Shown piece by piece: positions 16,929 to 25,495 of a stretch of 64,000 nucleotides of DNA. The notes under the pieces are model-generated. The model had not been told where the DNA came from. It was given only the letters and a program-made list of their open reading frames with translations, and ran no database searches. Every line of letters begins with the position of its first letter. The stretch's first letter is position 1. The DNA comes from Rhizobium subbaraonis (lineage in GTDB: Bacteria > Pseudomonadota > Alphaproteobacteria > Rhizobiales > Rhizobiaceae). The translations under genes and the position numbers were made by a program. The stretch spans positions 1 to 64,000 of the forward strand of contig NZ_OBQD01000002.1 of NCBI RefSeq assembly GCF_900220975.1, in the 5' to 3' direction.

Positions 16929-17969
16929 TCAGTTCGCGATTTCGCGGTTCCAGCGGTCGGTTATGGCCGGGCGCTTGGCGTTGACTTCGGACCAGTCAAA
17001 GAGACGCAGGTCCTCGATCGAACCGCCGCTGCCCCAAGGCAGCTTCCGCTCGATATCGGCAGAGAGCGCCACGCCGGTGATGGCCGGCCCGAGATAGAGC
17101 TTTTCAGCCAGACAGGTGGCCGCCTCAGGCGTCAACGCTGTGTCGATGAACTTGGCCGCAGCCTCGGCATTCTTGGTGCCCTTCACAATATGCATCCGCG
17201 CATCGGTTGCCCACACGCCTTCCTTGGGCACGGTAAAGCCGATCGGCAGACCGGCGTCGATCAGGTCCCAGGCGCCGACGTTGAAATGCGCGCCGATGAT
17301 GACTTCGTTGCTCTGGAACGCGTTCGAAGCGGCACCCGAGGTGTCATAGAGCAGCCCCGAATCCAGGGACTTCAGTTTGGCGAACGTCGCATCCATGCTT
17401 TCCGAGGCGTCGCCGAAGGCACCGGCGAGGAAGATCACGAAAGGCACGCCGGCGGAGTTGTTGGGCGACGGGACCGCCACGGCGCCGGCATAGGCGTCGT
17501 TCCACAACTCTTCCCAGCTGGACGGCGCCTCAGAGACTTCATTGGTGTTGTAGATGAGGCCGAGCGAATAATAGCCGGCGCTGACGGCGAAGACGTGGCC
17601 ACCGTTCTTGTAGGCCGCCTGCGGCTGAAGCGCAGTTGCATGGGGAAGCTGGGCAAGATCGATCGGTGCCAGCACGCCGGCGGCCTCGGCGATCTCGCTA
17701 ATGCCGCCATCCATGTAGGCGACGTCGATGACCGCATTTCCAGTCTGCTGCTGCAGCTTGGACAGGGTGGTGGTTGAATTGCCGATTTCGGCGACGACTT
17801 TGATTCCGGTGGCCTTCGAGAACGGCTGAGCGACACATGCGTCGAACGCCTCACCCCAGTTTCCACCGTAATAGGCAACGGTGATCGACTGCGAAGCGGA
17901 CTGGGCAAGCACTGCCTGCGGCATGCCGATAAGGCCGGCAACTGAGGCAAGCAATAAGCGTTTCATCAT
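16929..17969 (-). CDS. Extracellular solute-binding protein, PotD type
   Basis: 346 residues with a signal peptide (MMKRLLLASVAGLIGMPQA, cleavage after VLA) and a spermidine/putrescine-type binding fold (VAYYGGNWGEAFDACVAQPF, NTNEVSEAPSSWEELWND, ending RWNREIAN). First gene of the five-gene operon. The start could be either of the two leading Met codons. The pocket residues cannot be read well enough to name the ligand. The divergent regulator is of the type that often controls betaine and amino-acid-derivative genes. Confidence 0.92.
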   Translation of the reverse strand: MMKRLLLASVAGLIGMPQAVLAQSASQSITVAYYGGNWGEAFDACVAQPFSKATGIKVVAEIGNSTTTLSKLQQQTGNAVIDVAYMDGGISEIAEAAGVLAPIDLAQLPHATALQPQAAYKNGGHVFAVSAGYYSLGLIYNTNEVSEAPSSWEELWNDAYAGAVAVPSPNNSAGVPFVIFLAGAFGDASESMDATFAKLKSLDSGLLYDTSGAASNAFQSNEVIIGAHFNVGAWDLIDAGLPIGFTVPKEGVWATDARMHIVKGTKNAEAAAKFIDTALTPEAATCLAEKLYLGPAITGVALSADIERKLPWGSGGSIEDLRLFDWSEVNAKRPAITDRWNREIAN

Positions 17970-18052
17970 GTGATATCTCCGTCTCTGGGGTTCGCTTTGT
18001 GCGATTGGGAACTTTTTCCGGACACCACCATAGCAACAACCGCAACTTCCAT

Positions 18053-18081
18053 ATTGAACAATTCTGACACATGATTGAACA
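18053..18081 (+). promoter_or_regulatory. Direct repeat, candidate AraC-family operator
   Basis: ATTGAACA occurs at 18053-18060 and again at 18074-18081, a 21-base period (two helical turns), in the 142-base region between the divergent importer operon and the GlxA-type regulator. Direct half-sites two turns apart are typical of AraC-family binding. Confidence 0.5.
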
Positions 18082-18111
18082 TAGGCGACAAGTTAACACC
18101 TTAGGATCGCC

Positions 18112-19152
18112 ATGGGGACCGCGCCGGAAAGCAGCTTTGAGCTGCGTATCGCCTTCATATTGCAGAACAAGTTCACGTTGGCCGCGTTTTCGGGTTTCAT
18201 CGACGCACTCCGGCTTGCGGCCGACGATGCCGCAAAGAGCCGACAGATCCGCGTCGGCTGGGATGTCTATTCGCTCACCGGAGGGCAGGTGGCAGCCAGT
18301 TGCGGCGTCGCGGTCGCCACAATGCCGGGACTGCCCGATCCAAAGGGTTATGACTATGTCGCCATCTGTGGTGGCAACAGCTATGCCGACGACACGCCGG
18401 CTCCGGCTCTGATGCAACTGATCAAACTAGCGCATACGCAAGGGGTCGGGTTACTCGGCATCTGCACCGGCAGCTTCGCGCTGGCGCGGGCCGGGCTGGT
18501 GGACGAGCGGAGATACTGCATCCACTGGAACGTCATGGAGGCATTCAAGAGCCGGTTCCCACGTGCGCAGATTTCGCTGGACCGGATCTTCATCGACGAG
18601 GGCGATGTCATCACCTGCGCTGGATCGACAGCGGCGATCGATCTTGCCCTGTACATCATCGTGCGCCACTGCGGCTCCGAACGGGCAAGGCAGGTGATGC
18701 GACACATGATGATGACGTCGATGCGTCCTGCCAGCGTACCCCAAGCGCATTTTTTCCAATTGCCCCCCGACGGCACCGATACGCGCGTGCGCAAGGCACT
18801 GCATTTCATGGAGCAACAACTCGACCAGCCGCCCAATAACCTTGCTATAGCCCGCTATTGCTCCATTTCGCTCCGCCAATTGGAGCGGCTGTTCCGGGCC
18901 AACCTGAACCAGACACTTGGACAGGCCTTTCGCAGCATGCGGCTGAACTACGGGCGCTATCTGCTTTTAGGCGGGTCGCTCTCGGTGATGGAGATTGCTC
19001 ACATCACCGGTTTTGCCGATACAGCGCATTTCTCGCGGGAGTTTCGGAAGGCATTCGGAGAAACGCCAAGTGCCTTTCGCGCCCTCTCCCGTCGACCCAG
19101 CGCCGAGATCGGCAGTGAAGAGCGCGGCGCAGTCCGCGAGGCCGCCATATGA
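18112..19152 (+). CDS. GlxA-type transcriptional regulator (DJ-1/PfpI domain plus AraC HTH)
   Basis: 346 residues in two domains. Residues 10-190 form a class-I glutamine-amidotransferase/PfpI-like fold with the nucleophile-elbow segment GICTGSFALARAGL. Residues 220-325 carry two AraC helix-turn-helices (NLAIARYCSISLRQLERLF, and VMEIAHITGFADTAHFSRE followed by FGETPSAFR). This architecture includes ArgR, CdhR and GbdR of pseudomonads, which activate catabolism of arginine, carnitine and glycine betaine. Its divergent position suggests it activates the PotD-ABC-racemase operon in response to the imported compound. Confidence 0.92.
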   Translation: MGTAPESSFELRIAFILQNKFTLAAFSGFIDALRLAADDAAKSRQIRVGWDVYSLTGGQVAASCGVAVATMPGLPDPKGYDYVAICGGNSYADDTPAPALMQLIKLAHTQGVGLLGICTGSFALARAGLVDERRYCIHWNVMEAFKSRFPRAQISLDRIFIDEGDVITCAGSTAAIDLALYIIVRHCGSERARQVMRHMMMTSMRPASVPQAHFFQLPPDGTDTRVRKALHFMEQQLDQPPNNLAIARYCSISLRQLERLFRANLNQTLGQAFRSMRLNYGRYLLLGGSLSVMEIAHITGFADTAHFSREFRKAFGETPSAFRALSRRPSAEIGSEERGAVREAAI

Positions 19153-19777
19153 TCAACGCGACAGGCAGCCGAGGGCCGGCGCCCGACACTGCCGTCCCTC
19201 TCTCGGATCTCGGCGCAATTACGCTTTCGGACAAGACACACCCGATCAGCGCCATGGGTAGTGATGACGGACACAGCGCGCCGTTTGCAAACGTTGCCAG
19301 CCGATTGGAAAAAAGGATGCCGATAAATCCATGGTTACGCGGCACACGGTGATTTCAGAATTTCGCTGACCTCTTTGACCGCCGACGGGAGGGTGCGCAC
19401 CTTGCCCCCTTCGCCGGACAATCCTCCGCACCTGCTCCAACACCAAGTCTGTTGTCCATTTCAAGATCGTCTAAGGTGAAAAGAACCCGCGCTCGGCTTG
19501 CGGAGCACTAGCGCGCTTGACCTCGACAGCCACATCTCGCCAGCCTGCTCGAACACCCAGTCGATCTCTGCACCGTCGGCTCTGTAATAAAAGGAGCCAC
19601 ATCAGGCGAAGCCGCGCGCTATCACGACGATCAGTGCCCCCGGGGGCCAGCGCCGCACGCGCATCCCGGCGCAGTTTCCGCCGCAGCGCTCATCAAGATA
19701 ATCGCCAGTCTGCAACCCTGGTTGCCGGTGAGCGCGGAAGCTGACTAAAGCCCCCACACTCCGATGTCACAGGTGTT
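19153..19777. other. 625-base stretch without an intact gene
   Basis: Between the AraC-type regulator and the DhaKL gene, which converge, there is no intact coding sequence. The middle part is a decayed DUF4143-type ATPase tail (listed separately). The rest, 19600-19777, has broken frames on both strands and no clear hairpin. Confidence 0.5.
19335..19598 (-). pseudogene. Remnant of the C-terminus of an AAA-type ATPase with DUF4143
   Basis: On the minus strand three frames in succession read FYYRADGAEIDWVFEQAGE, then VAVEVKRASAPQAERGFF, then DDLEMDNRLGVGAGAE, with a last piece GKVRTLPSAVKEVSEILK before a stop. Together these match the nuclease-like C-terminal end of DUF4143 ATPases (FYR-DGAEIDxV, VEVK). 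At least two frameshifts separate the pieces, so it is dead. Confidence 0.55.
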
Positions 19778-21514
19778 TCAGGTTTCAAGCATCGCTGCGA
19801 GCATGAGCGCAGCGGACGCCGCGCCGGGGTCTATATGCCCGAGCGATCGCGCGCCCAGTTTCGCCGAACGGCCCCTGCGGCTCTCAATGGTGGCGGTCTC
19901 ATCCCTACCGGCGCGTGCAGCGTCCGTGGCCGCCTGCAAGACAGCGCATTCATCCGCACCGTTGCCAGCGGCAGTGACCGCAGCGTCCCCGGCCGGCACC
20001 CACGCGTCGAGCATGGTCTTGTCACCCGGCTTGGCACCGCCGCGCGACAGTATCCCGTCGCCCATACCCTTGACCCAGGCGGCCATGGCCGGGCCGTCGA
20101 GATTGAGCCGGTCGGAAACGGCCGCACCGGCGCTTTGAAACGCACTGGCGTAAAGCGGTCCCGACGATGCGCCGACCGCCGTCAGGAAGGCCTGGGCGAT
20201 CACGTCGCATGTCTCGGAGATCGTCGCATTCGCTTCCAGTTCGGAAAGAGCGGCGCTCACGGCCGTCCAGCCAATATCCATGGTGACGCCGTGGTCGCCG
20301 TCGCCGATGATCCCGTCAAGCTCGGAAAGCCAGTCGCGCTTCTCGCGGATGGTGGCCGCGACATTGGCCATCATCACGCGGAACCGCGCCGGCGTTATGC
20401 TTCCCGTCGTCCGCAAAAGCACAGCGTCGCGCTTGACGACGGGATTCTTGACCTGCACCTGACGCACACTGCGTTTTGCACTCGCCAGCGGGGCTGGCTC
20501 CATCGCGACCGTCAGCGCGGGCGTACGGCACGGATGATCGAGAAGGCGTGTCAGCGTATCGTCAAGCTTGAGGATCGTAACCGAAGCGCCCGCCATTTCC
20601 AGCGAGGTCGCGTATTCGCCGACCCAGCGGGCGTGGATGTGAATTCCCTTGTTCTGAAGAATATGGTGCACGCGGCGGAACAGCACGAACAGTTCGAGCT
20701 GCGTCGTTGCGCCAAGCCCGTTGACCAATACGGCGACACTGTCGCCGTTGTGAAGTTCCAGTTCCGCAAGGATCGGTTCCATCAGAATATCAACGACGGC
20801 ATCGGCGCTGGCAAGCGGCACGCGGCGCATACCCGGCTCGCCATGGATCCCCATGCCGATCTCCATATCCTCCGGCCCGATCTCAAAGTTCGGCGTGCCC
20901 GTCTGAGGCAATGAGCACGCTCCTAGAGCAACGCCCATGGAGCGGCACTTCTCATTGGCAAGTCGTGCCAGCGCTTCGACCTGCTCAAGCGGCTCGCCCA
21001 GGTCGGCAGCGGCCCCCGCGCATTTGAAGACGAAGAAATCGCCGGCGACACCGCGACGCTCTTCCCGCCGCGCGAAGGGCGCGGATGCAATGTCATCGGT
21101 TACGGCGACATGGCGAACCGGCGTTCCCTCGCCGGCCAGTTCCTCCGCCGCCATGGTGAAGTTCAGAACGTCGCCCGTGTAATTGCCGTAGAGGAATACG
21201 ACGCCAGCGCCGCCATCGGCCGCGCGTCCGGCATCGAGGATCTGCTGCGGCGAGGGAGAGGCAAAGACATTGCCGACGGCCGCCGCGTCGGCAAGGCCGC
21301 GGCCGACATAGCCCGCGAAAGCCGGCTCGTGGCCTGATCCGCCCCCGATGACGATGCCAACCTTGCCGTCGCGCGGTCCGTGCCGCGCCACCACGGCCCG
21401 ACCCGTCGGGCCCTCCACCGTCAGGAGATCCGGCCACGCGCCAACAAGCCCTTCGATGAATTCCGCGATGATATCGTCGGGTGCATTGATGAGCTTCTTG
21501 GTCTTTATCGTCAT
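19778..21514 (-). CDS. Dihydroxyacetone-kinase family protein, DhaK-DhaL fusion
   Basis: 578 residues, the length of ATP-dependent dihydroxyacetone kinases. The N-terminal DhaK part has GGGSGHEPAFAGYVG at 58-71 and the substrate-binding His in EIGMGIHGEPG (His224), which forms a hemiaminal with a keto group. The C-terminal DhaL part has the Mg-ATP motif IIGDGDHGVTMD. The family phosphorylates dihydroxyacetone and, in characterised cases, other small ketoses such as erythrulose. It is last of a five-gene operon with a split transketolase, SDR and TIM-barrel protein. I infer a C4-C5 ketose substrate rather than dihydroxyacetone alone. Confidence 0.93.
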   Translation of the reverse strand: MTIKTKKLINAPDDIIAEFIEGLVGAWPDLLTVEGPTGRAVVARHGPRDGKVGIVIGGGSGHEPAFAGYVGRGLADAAAVGNVFASPSPQQILDAGRAADGGAGVVFLYGNYTGDVLNFTMAAEELAGEGTPVRHVAVTDDIASAPFARREERRGVAGDFFVFKCAGAAADLGEPLEQVEALARLANEKCRSMGVALGACSLPQTGTPNFEIGPEDMEIGMGIHGEPGMRRVPLASADAVVDILMEPILAELELHNGDSVAVLVNGLGATTQLELFVLFRRVHHILQNKGIHIHARWVGEYATSLEMAGASVTILKLDDTLTRLLDHPCRTPALTVAMEPAPLASAKRSVRQVQVKNPVVKRDAVLLRTTGSITPARFRVMMANVAATIREKRDWLSELDGIIGDGDHGVTMDIGWTAVSAALSELEANATISETCDVIAQAFLTAVGASSGPLYASAFQSAGAAVSDRLNLDGPAMAAWVKGMGDGILSRGGAKPGDKTMLDAWVPAGDAAVTAAGNGADECAVLQAATDAARAGRDETATIESRRGRSAKLGARSLGHIDPGAASAALMLAAMLET

Positions 21515-21594
21515 GGCGTTCTCCTCCTGCCGGACGCACTTCGTCCCTGACGGCCATTTATGGCCGCCCCCTCAATTCTTGCCCGAAAGGGCCC

Positions 21595-22419
21595 TCAGGC
21601 CTGATGTTTGCCCGGCACCAACCGCTTGGCGGCGGCAACGGTGCGGCCAAGCCAGACATGTTCCAGTTGCCGCGTGGCTTCCATATCGTCGGACTGCGGC
21701 AACCAATGTTCGAGGATGACGCTCATGTCGTCAGGGCAATGGGCGAGCGTTCCGAGAATTTCCTCGATCTCGGCCCTCCCCTCCGACAAGGGCGTGCCGT
21801 GGATGCGGAAACCGACACCATAGGGATCCGGCGTGATTTCGTAGTCCTTGAGATGCAGGTTGATCGTGTAGGGTGCCAGCATCTTCACCGTGGTCATCGG
21901 CCACTCGCCGGCGCAGATGGAATTGGCAACGTCGAGGCAGACGCCGAGCGCGTCGTCGGCCACAGCATCGAGAAGCTCGACCATGCGGGGCGACGGATAG
22001 TTGAAGTGGTTTTCGATGGCGAAACGCAGGCCGGCGCGCTTGCCGTCCGGAAGAAGTTCTCGGATTTGCGCGGCCAGTTCCGGCACGGGGATCTGCGCAT
22101 CCTCCGCATCGAGCGCGACCCGCAGGATTTTCGAACCGATGCGCTCGCCGATGGGAATATAGCGCGCGAGTTCTTCCGCATCGAAGGACTGCGTGCCGAC
22201 CTCCAACGCCATGCCGTAACCGTCGGCGCGCGCCTTGAGGGCGAGGTGTTCTTCAGCGGTCAGCCGATCGAGCGGCAGGTTATCGGCATATTGCACAAGC
22301 GACAGGCCGTGCTGGTGGGCGATCTCCAGGACCTCCATCGCCGTCATCGGCTTTGCCGGCTGCAGATCCTTGATGCCGATCGACCAGCGGAAGGCGTAGC
22401 TTCCCAATCCCAGTTTCAT
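21595..22419 (-). CDS. TIM-barrel sugar isomerase/epimerase-family protein (Hyi/OiaC-like)
   Basis: 274 residues, xylose-isomerase-like (AP_endonuc_2) barrel. Likely metal ligands are Glu136 (FAIENH), Asp163 (CLDVANS), His189 (LHLKD) and Glu237 (VILEHW). A good Shine-Dalgarno (GGGGAGGA) precedes the ATG. Relatives include hydroxypyruvate isomerases, 3- and 4-epimerases of ketoses, and decarboxylases of branched 3-oxo sugar acids (OiaC). Placed between an SDR and a DHA-type kinase, it could make the keto sugar that is then phosphorylated. Whether it isomerises or decarboxylates cannot be decided from the sequence. Confidence 0.85.
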   Translation of the reverse strand: MKLGLGSYAFRWSIGIKDLQPAKPMTAMEVLEIAHQHGLSLVQYADNLPLDRLTAEEHLALKARADGYGMALEVGTQSFDAEELARYIPIGERIGSKILRVALDAEDAQIPVPELAAQIRELLPDGKRAGLRFAIENHFNYPSPRMVELLDAVADDALGVCLDVANSICAGEWPMTTVKMLAPYTINLHLKDYEITPDPYGVGFRIHGTPLSEGRAEIEEILGTLAHCPDDMSVILEHWLPQSDDMEATRQLEHVWLGRTVAAAKRLVPGKHQA

Positions 22420-22472
22420 GCATTCCTCCCCGGATGCGGGGCCGGCACATCAAAACGCACCGGCCGGCAAGA

Positions 22473-23231
22473 TCAGTGAATGAGCGAGCCGCCGTTCACA
22501 TCGACTTCAGAGCCCGTGACATAGGCCGAAAGATCCGAAGCGAGGAACAGCGCGCAGCCGGCGACGTCATCCGCTGTACCGGCGCGGCCCATCGGGATGC
22601 CGAGCTTGATCTCTTCCAGCTTTTCCGGCGTCAGCATGCCGCCGGTGATGTCGGTGGCGATGAAGCCGGGGCAGATCGCGTTGACGCGGACATTGTCGGG
22701 TGCCAGTTCACGCGCCATCGCCTTGGTGAGGCCCAGCACGCCGGCCTTGGCGGCGGAGTAGTGCGGGCCGCCGAAGATGCCGCCGCCGCGTTGGGCGGAG
22801 ACCGAGGAAAGGTTCACGATCTTGCCTTCCTTGCGCGAGCGCATGTGCGGAATGACCGCCTGGCTGCAATACAGCGTGCCGCGCAGGTTCACATCGAGCA
22901 CGGCATCGTAATTCTTCGGCGCGATTTCCATGATCTTTAGCGGCTGGGTGATGCCGGCATTGTTGACGAGGATATCGATCTGACCCCACTTGGCGGCCAG
23001 CGCGTCGAAAACCTTCTTTACGCCTTCGAGATCGGTGACGTCGCACGCCATGCCGATATGCTGCGGACCGAGATCGGCGGCAGCCTCCTTCGCGGCGCCC
23101 TCATCGAGGTCGAGGATCGCGACGGTCGCGCCGTGTTCGGCGAAAAGCTTTGCCGTCGCCTTGCCGAGACCGCGCTTGGATGCCGCGCCGGTGACGACGG
23201 CGAATTTGCCCTGAAGCAGAGCAGTAGCCAT
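22473..23231 (-). CDS. Short-chain dehydrogenase/reductase
   Basis: 252 residues, classical SDR. Cofactor motif TGAASKRGLG near 14-23, Asp in AILDLD favouring NAD(H), NNAG near 90, and the catalytic Ser-Tyr-Lys set (NLSSVS, then YSAAKAG). It ends with an FabG-like tail (YVTGSEVDVNGG). It probably oxidises or reduces a hydroxyl of the sugar handled by this operon. It lies between the transketolase subunits and the TIM-barrel gene. Confidence 0.9.
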   Translation of the reverse strand: MATALLQGKFAVVTGAASKRGLGKATAKLFAEHGATVAILDLDEGAAKEAAADLGPQHIGMACDVTDLEGVKKVFDALAAKWGQIDILVNNAGITQPLKIMEIAPKNYDAVLDVNLRGTLYCSQAVIPHMRSRKEGKIVNLSSVSAQRGGGIFGGPHYSAAKAGVLGLTKAMARELAPDNVRVNAICPGFIATDITGGMLTPEKLEEIKLGIPMGRAGTADDVAGCALFLASDLSAYVTGSEVDVNGGSLIH

Positions 23232-23294
23232 GAGGTTTCTCCCTTGATAGCCGCGCCCGGCCTTCTGCCGCGGCGCAAATTCGTTGAAAAATGG

Positions 23295-24341
23295 TCAGAG
23301 CCAGCCGCGGATCTGCGTGATCATTGCGGCAGTCGAGATGCCATAACGATCGTGCAGTGTCGGAAGTGCGCCCGCATCGAGGAACTGGTCCGGCAGACCG
23401 ATCATGCGGAAGGTGGGCGTTACGCCATTCGTCAGCAGCGTGGAGGCAACCGCCTCGCCGAGACCGCCCACCTTCGTATGGTTTTCCGCCGTGACGACGA
23501 GACGATTACCTTTGCCGGCTTCGGCAAGGATCGTTGCCGTATCGAGCGGCTTGATTGTCGGGCAATGCAGCACGGCGGCGGAAATGCCCTGCGCTTCCAG
23601 TTCGACGGCGGCATCAAGCGCCCGCATCGTCATGAAGCCAGAAGCAATCACGAGCACGTCCTTGCCGTCTCGCAGAAGCTTGGCCTTGCCGAGTTCGAAT
23701 TTGTAATCCGGGCAATGCTTGCGGATGACGGACGGCACCTTGCCGCGCGGCAGGCGCATATAGACCGGCCCTTCATGCGCCGTGATGGCGGGAACGGCTT
23801 CCATCACGTCGATGGCGTCGCACGGATCGACGATCGTCAGGTTGGGTAGGCCGCGGAAGATCGCGAGGTCCTCTGTCGCCTGGTGGCTTGGCCCGTAGCC
23901 GGTCGTCAGGCCCGGCAGGGCGCAGACGATCTTGACGGGCAGATATTCCTCCGCGATCGCCATGGCGATGAAATCATAGGCGCGTCGCGAGGCGAAGACG
24001 GCATAGGTGGTGGCGAAGGGAATGAAGCCCTCGCGCGCCATGCCGGCGGCGGCCGATATCATCACCTGCTCGGCCATGCCCATCTGGTAGAACCGTTCGG
24101 GAAAAGCCTGGGCAAAGATATGAAGGTCGGTGTATTTCGAAAGATCGGCGGTGAAGCCGACGACGCGGTCGTTCTTTTTCGCTTCCTCCACCAGCGCGTG
24201 GCCGAAGGGTGCTGAAACCGTATCATAGCCTTCGGCCGCCAATGAGGCGATCATCGCGGATGTGCGTCCGCCTTCGCCGGGCTTCGGCGGCATGCGGGCT
24301 TCCCATTTCCGGTGCGGGTCGTATTTGTGCGTGGCAGTCAT
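23295..24341 (-). CDS. Transketolase C-terminal subunit (split transketolase)
   Basis: 348 residues from ATG 24341, preceded by GGGAGGATC. A 45-residue N-terminal extension (HKYDPHRKWEARMPPKPGEG) leads into the pyrimidine-binding domain with the TPP-activating Glu91 in QMGMAEQ, the substrate loop TTGYGPSHQATEDLAIFRG, and the C-terminal transketolase domain. Together with the upstream gene it forms a two-subunit transketolase. Split enzymes of this kind act on unusual ketoses, for example apulose-4-phosphate (AptAB) and sulfo-sugars (SqwGH). A housekeeping transketolase would normally be one chain of about 660 residues. Confidence 0.9.
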   Translation of the reverse strand: MTATHKYDPHRKWEARMPPKPGEGGRTSAMIASLAAEGYDTVSAPFGHALVEEAKKNDRVVGFTADLSKYTDLHIFAQAFPERFYQMGMAEQVMISAAAGMAREGFIPFATTYAVFASRRAYDFIAMAIAEEYLPVKIVCALPGLTTGYGPSHQATEDLAIFRGLPNLTIVDPCDAIDVMEAVPAITAHEGPVYMRLPRGKVPSVIRKHCPDYKFELGKAKLLRDGKDVLVIASGFMTMRALDAAVELEAQGISAAVLHCPTIKPLDTATILAEAGKGNRLVVTAENHTKVGGLGEAVASTLLTNGVTPTFRMIGLPDQFLDAGALPTLHDRYGISTAAMITQIRGWL

Positions 24342-24355
24342 TGCGTGATCCTCCC

Positions 24356-25210
24356 TCATTCCGGCCGGTTCGCATCGAGAACGGCGAGCGCTTTCTGCCA
24401 CTCGTCCGCCTCGACCCGCACGAAATGCGTGATCTCGCGCTCTTCGAGAAAGGGTACGCCCTTGCACATGATCGTGTCGCAGATGATGACGCGGGGCTTG
24501 GCTCCCTTGAGGTTGCGGGCCACATCGAAGGCCGCGACGAGCGCGGCGATATCGTTGCCGTCCACGCGCTGGACATGCCAGCCGAAGGAGGCCCACTTAT
24601 CCGCGAGTGGCTCGGAGCACAGCATGTCCGTCGACTTGCCATCGGCCTGCTGATCGTTGAAATCGACGATGCAGACGAGATTGTCGAGCTTGTGATGGGC
24701 TGCCGACATCGCGGCTTCCCAGGTAGAGCCCTCACCGAGTTCGCCATCCGACATCAGATTGTAGACGAAGGCCGGGTTCTTCTTGGCCTTGAGGCCGAGC
24801 GCCATGCCGACGCCGATGCCCAGCCCCTGGCCAAGCGATCCGCCGGTAATTTCCATGCCGGGCGTGTAGGCTGCCATACCGGACATCGGCAGGCGGCTGT
24901 CATCGGTCCCGTAGGTTTCCAGCTCCTGCTCCGGCAGGATGCCGGCCTCTATCAACGCTGAATAAAGCGCGATGGCATAATGGCCGATGGAAAGCAGAAA
25001 GCGGTCGCGTCCTTCCCATTCCGGTTCATCCGGCCGATAGGCAAGCGCGTGGAAGTAGGAAACGGAGAGAACATCGGCAATACCGAGCGCCTGCCCGACA
25101 TAGCCCTGACCCTGCACCTCGCCCATGCGAACGGCCTTGCGGCGGATTTCCCAAGCGCGTCGCGCAAGGCTCATGTTCGACAGCGTCGCCGTCGTGGCCT
25201 GAGTGGTCAT
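24356..25210 (-). CDS. Transketolase N-terminal subunit (split transketolase)
   Basis: 284 residues from ATG 25210 (MTTQATTATLS); a longer frame to 25285 is unlikely. It contains the TPP pyrophosphate domain: GQGYVGQALGIADVLSVSYF, GHYAIALY, EITGGSLGQGLGIGVGMAL, and the Mg-TPP motif SDGELGEGSTWEA followed by IVDFNDQQ. The usual GDG is SDG. First gene of the minus-strand operon, 14 bases before the C-terminal subunit and divergent from a TRAP operon. Confidence 0.9.
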   Translation of the reverse strand: MTTQATTATLSNMSLARRAWEIRRKAVRMGEVQGQGYVGQALGIADVLSVSYFHALAYRPDEPEWEGRDRFLLSIGHYAIALYSALIEAGILPEQELETYGTDDSRLPMSGMAAYTPGMEITGGSLGQGLGIGVGMALGLKAKKNPAFVYNLMSDGELGEGSTWEAAMSAAHHKLDNLVCIVDFNDQQADGKSTDMLCSEPLADKWASFGWHVQRVDGNDIAALVAAFDVARNLKGAKPRVIICDTIMCKGVPFLEEREITHFVRVEADEWQKALAVLDANRPE

Positions 25211-25495
25211 GATTCCTCCCGTCTCGTCCGGCGCATCCCGGCGCCAACGGCCGACAGTACTGCCGCGGAAAAAAACAACCTTCAATTAAGTTATTCGAAC
25301 ATGTTGTTTAGAAAAACTTAGATGACGCACCCCTCAAGATAGGCGAGCTTCATGGAAGCGGGCGAGGAGGACGTTCCGCTGCATGATCTGCTCAGTCGCC
25401 GCCGCCACTCTTGCGGCATATCGACTGTCGCAGGATCACGCAGTGTCGGAGGCTTCCCTTTCGCGTATACAACCCACGCCTTAGGGAGGAGTGAC
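25211..25495. promoter_or_regulatory. Divergent promoter region, transketolase operon and first TRAP operon
   Basis: 285 bases with no gene. An AT-rich core at 25268-25320 contains the palindrome AACATGTT (25298-25305) flanked by AACAAC and GTTGTT, and outer arms TAAGTT and AACTTA. This probably holds both promoters and an operator. The candidate regulator is the LysR gene at 29262-30236 or the GntR gene at 33386-34045. Confidence 0.45.

Noticed and set aside
19778-25210. Assignment as a sulfoquinovose sulfo-transketolase pathway
   Set aside because: The split transketolase fits, but no sulfo-sugar isomerase, RpiB-type isomerase or sulfoquinovosidase gene is present, and a DHA-type kinase is not part of that route.
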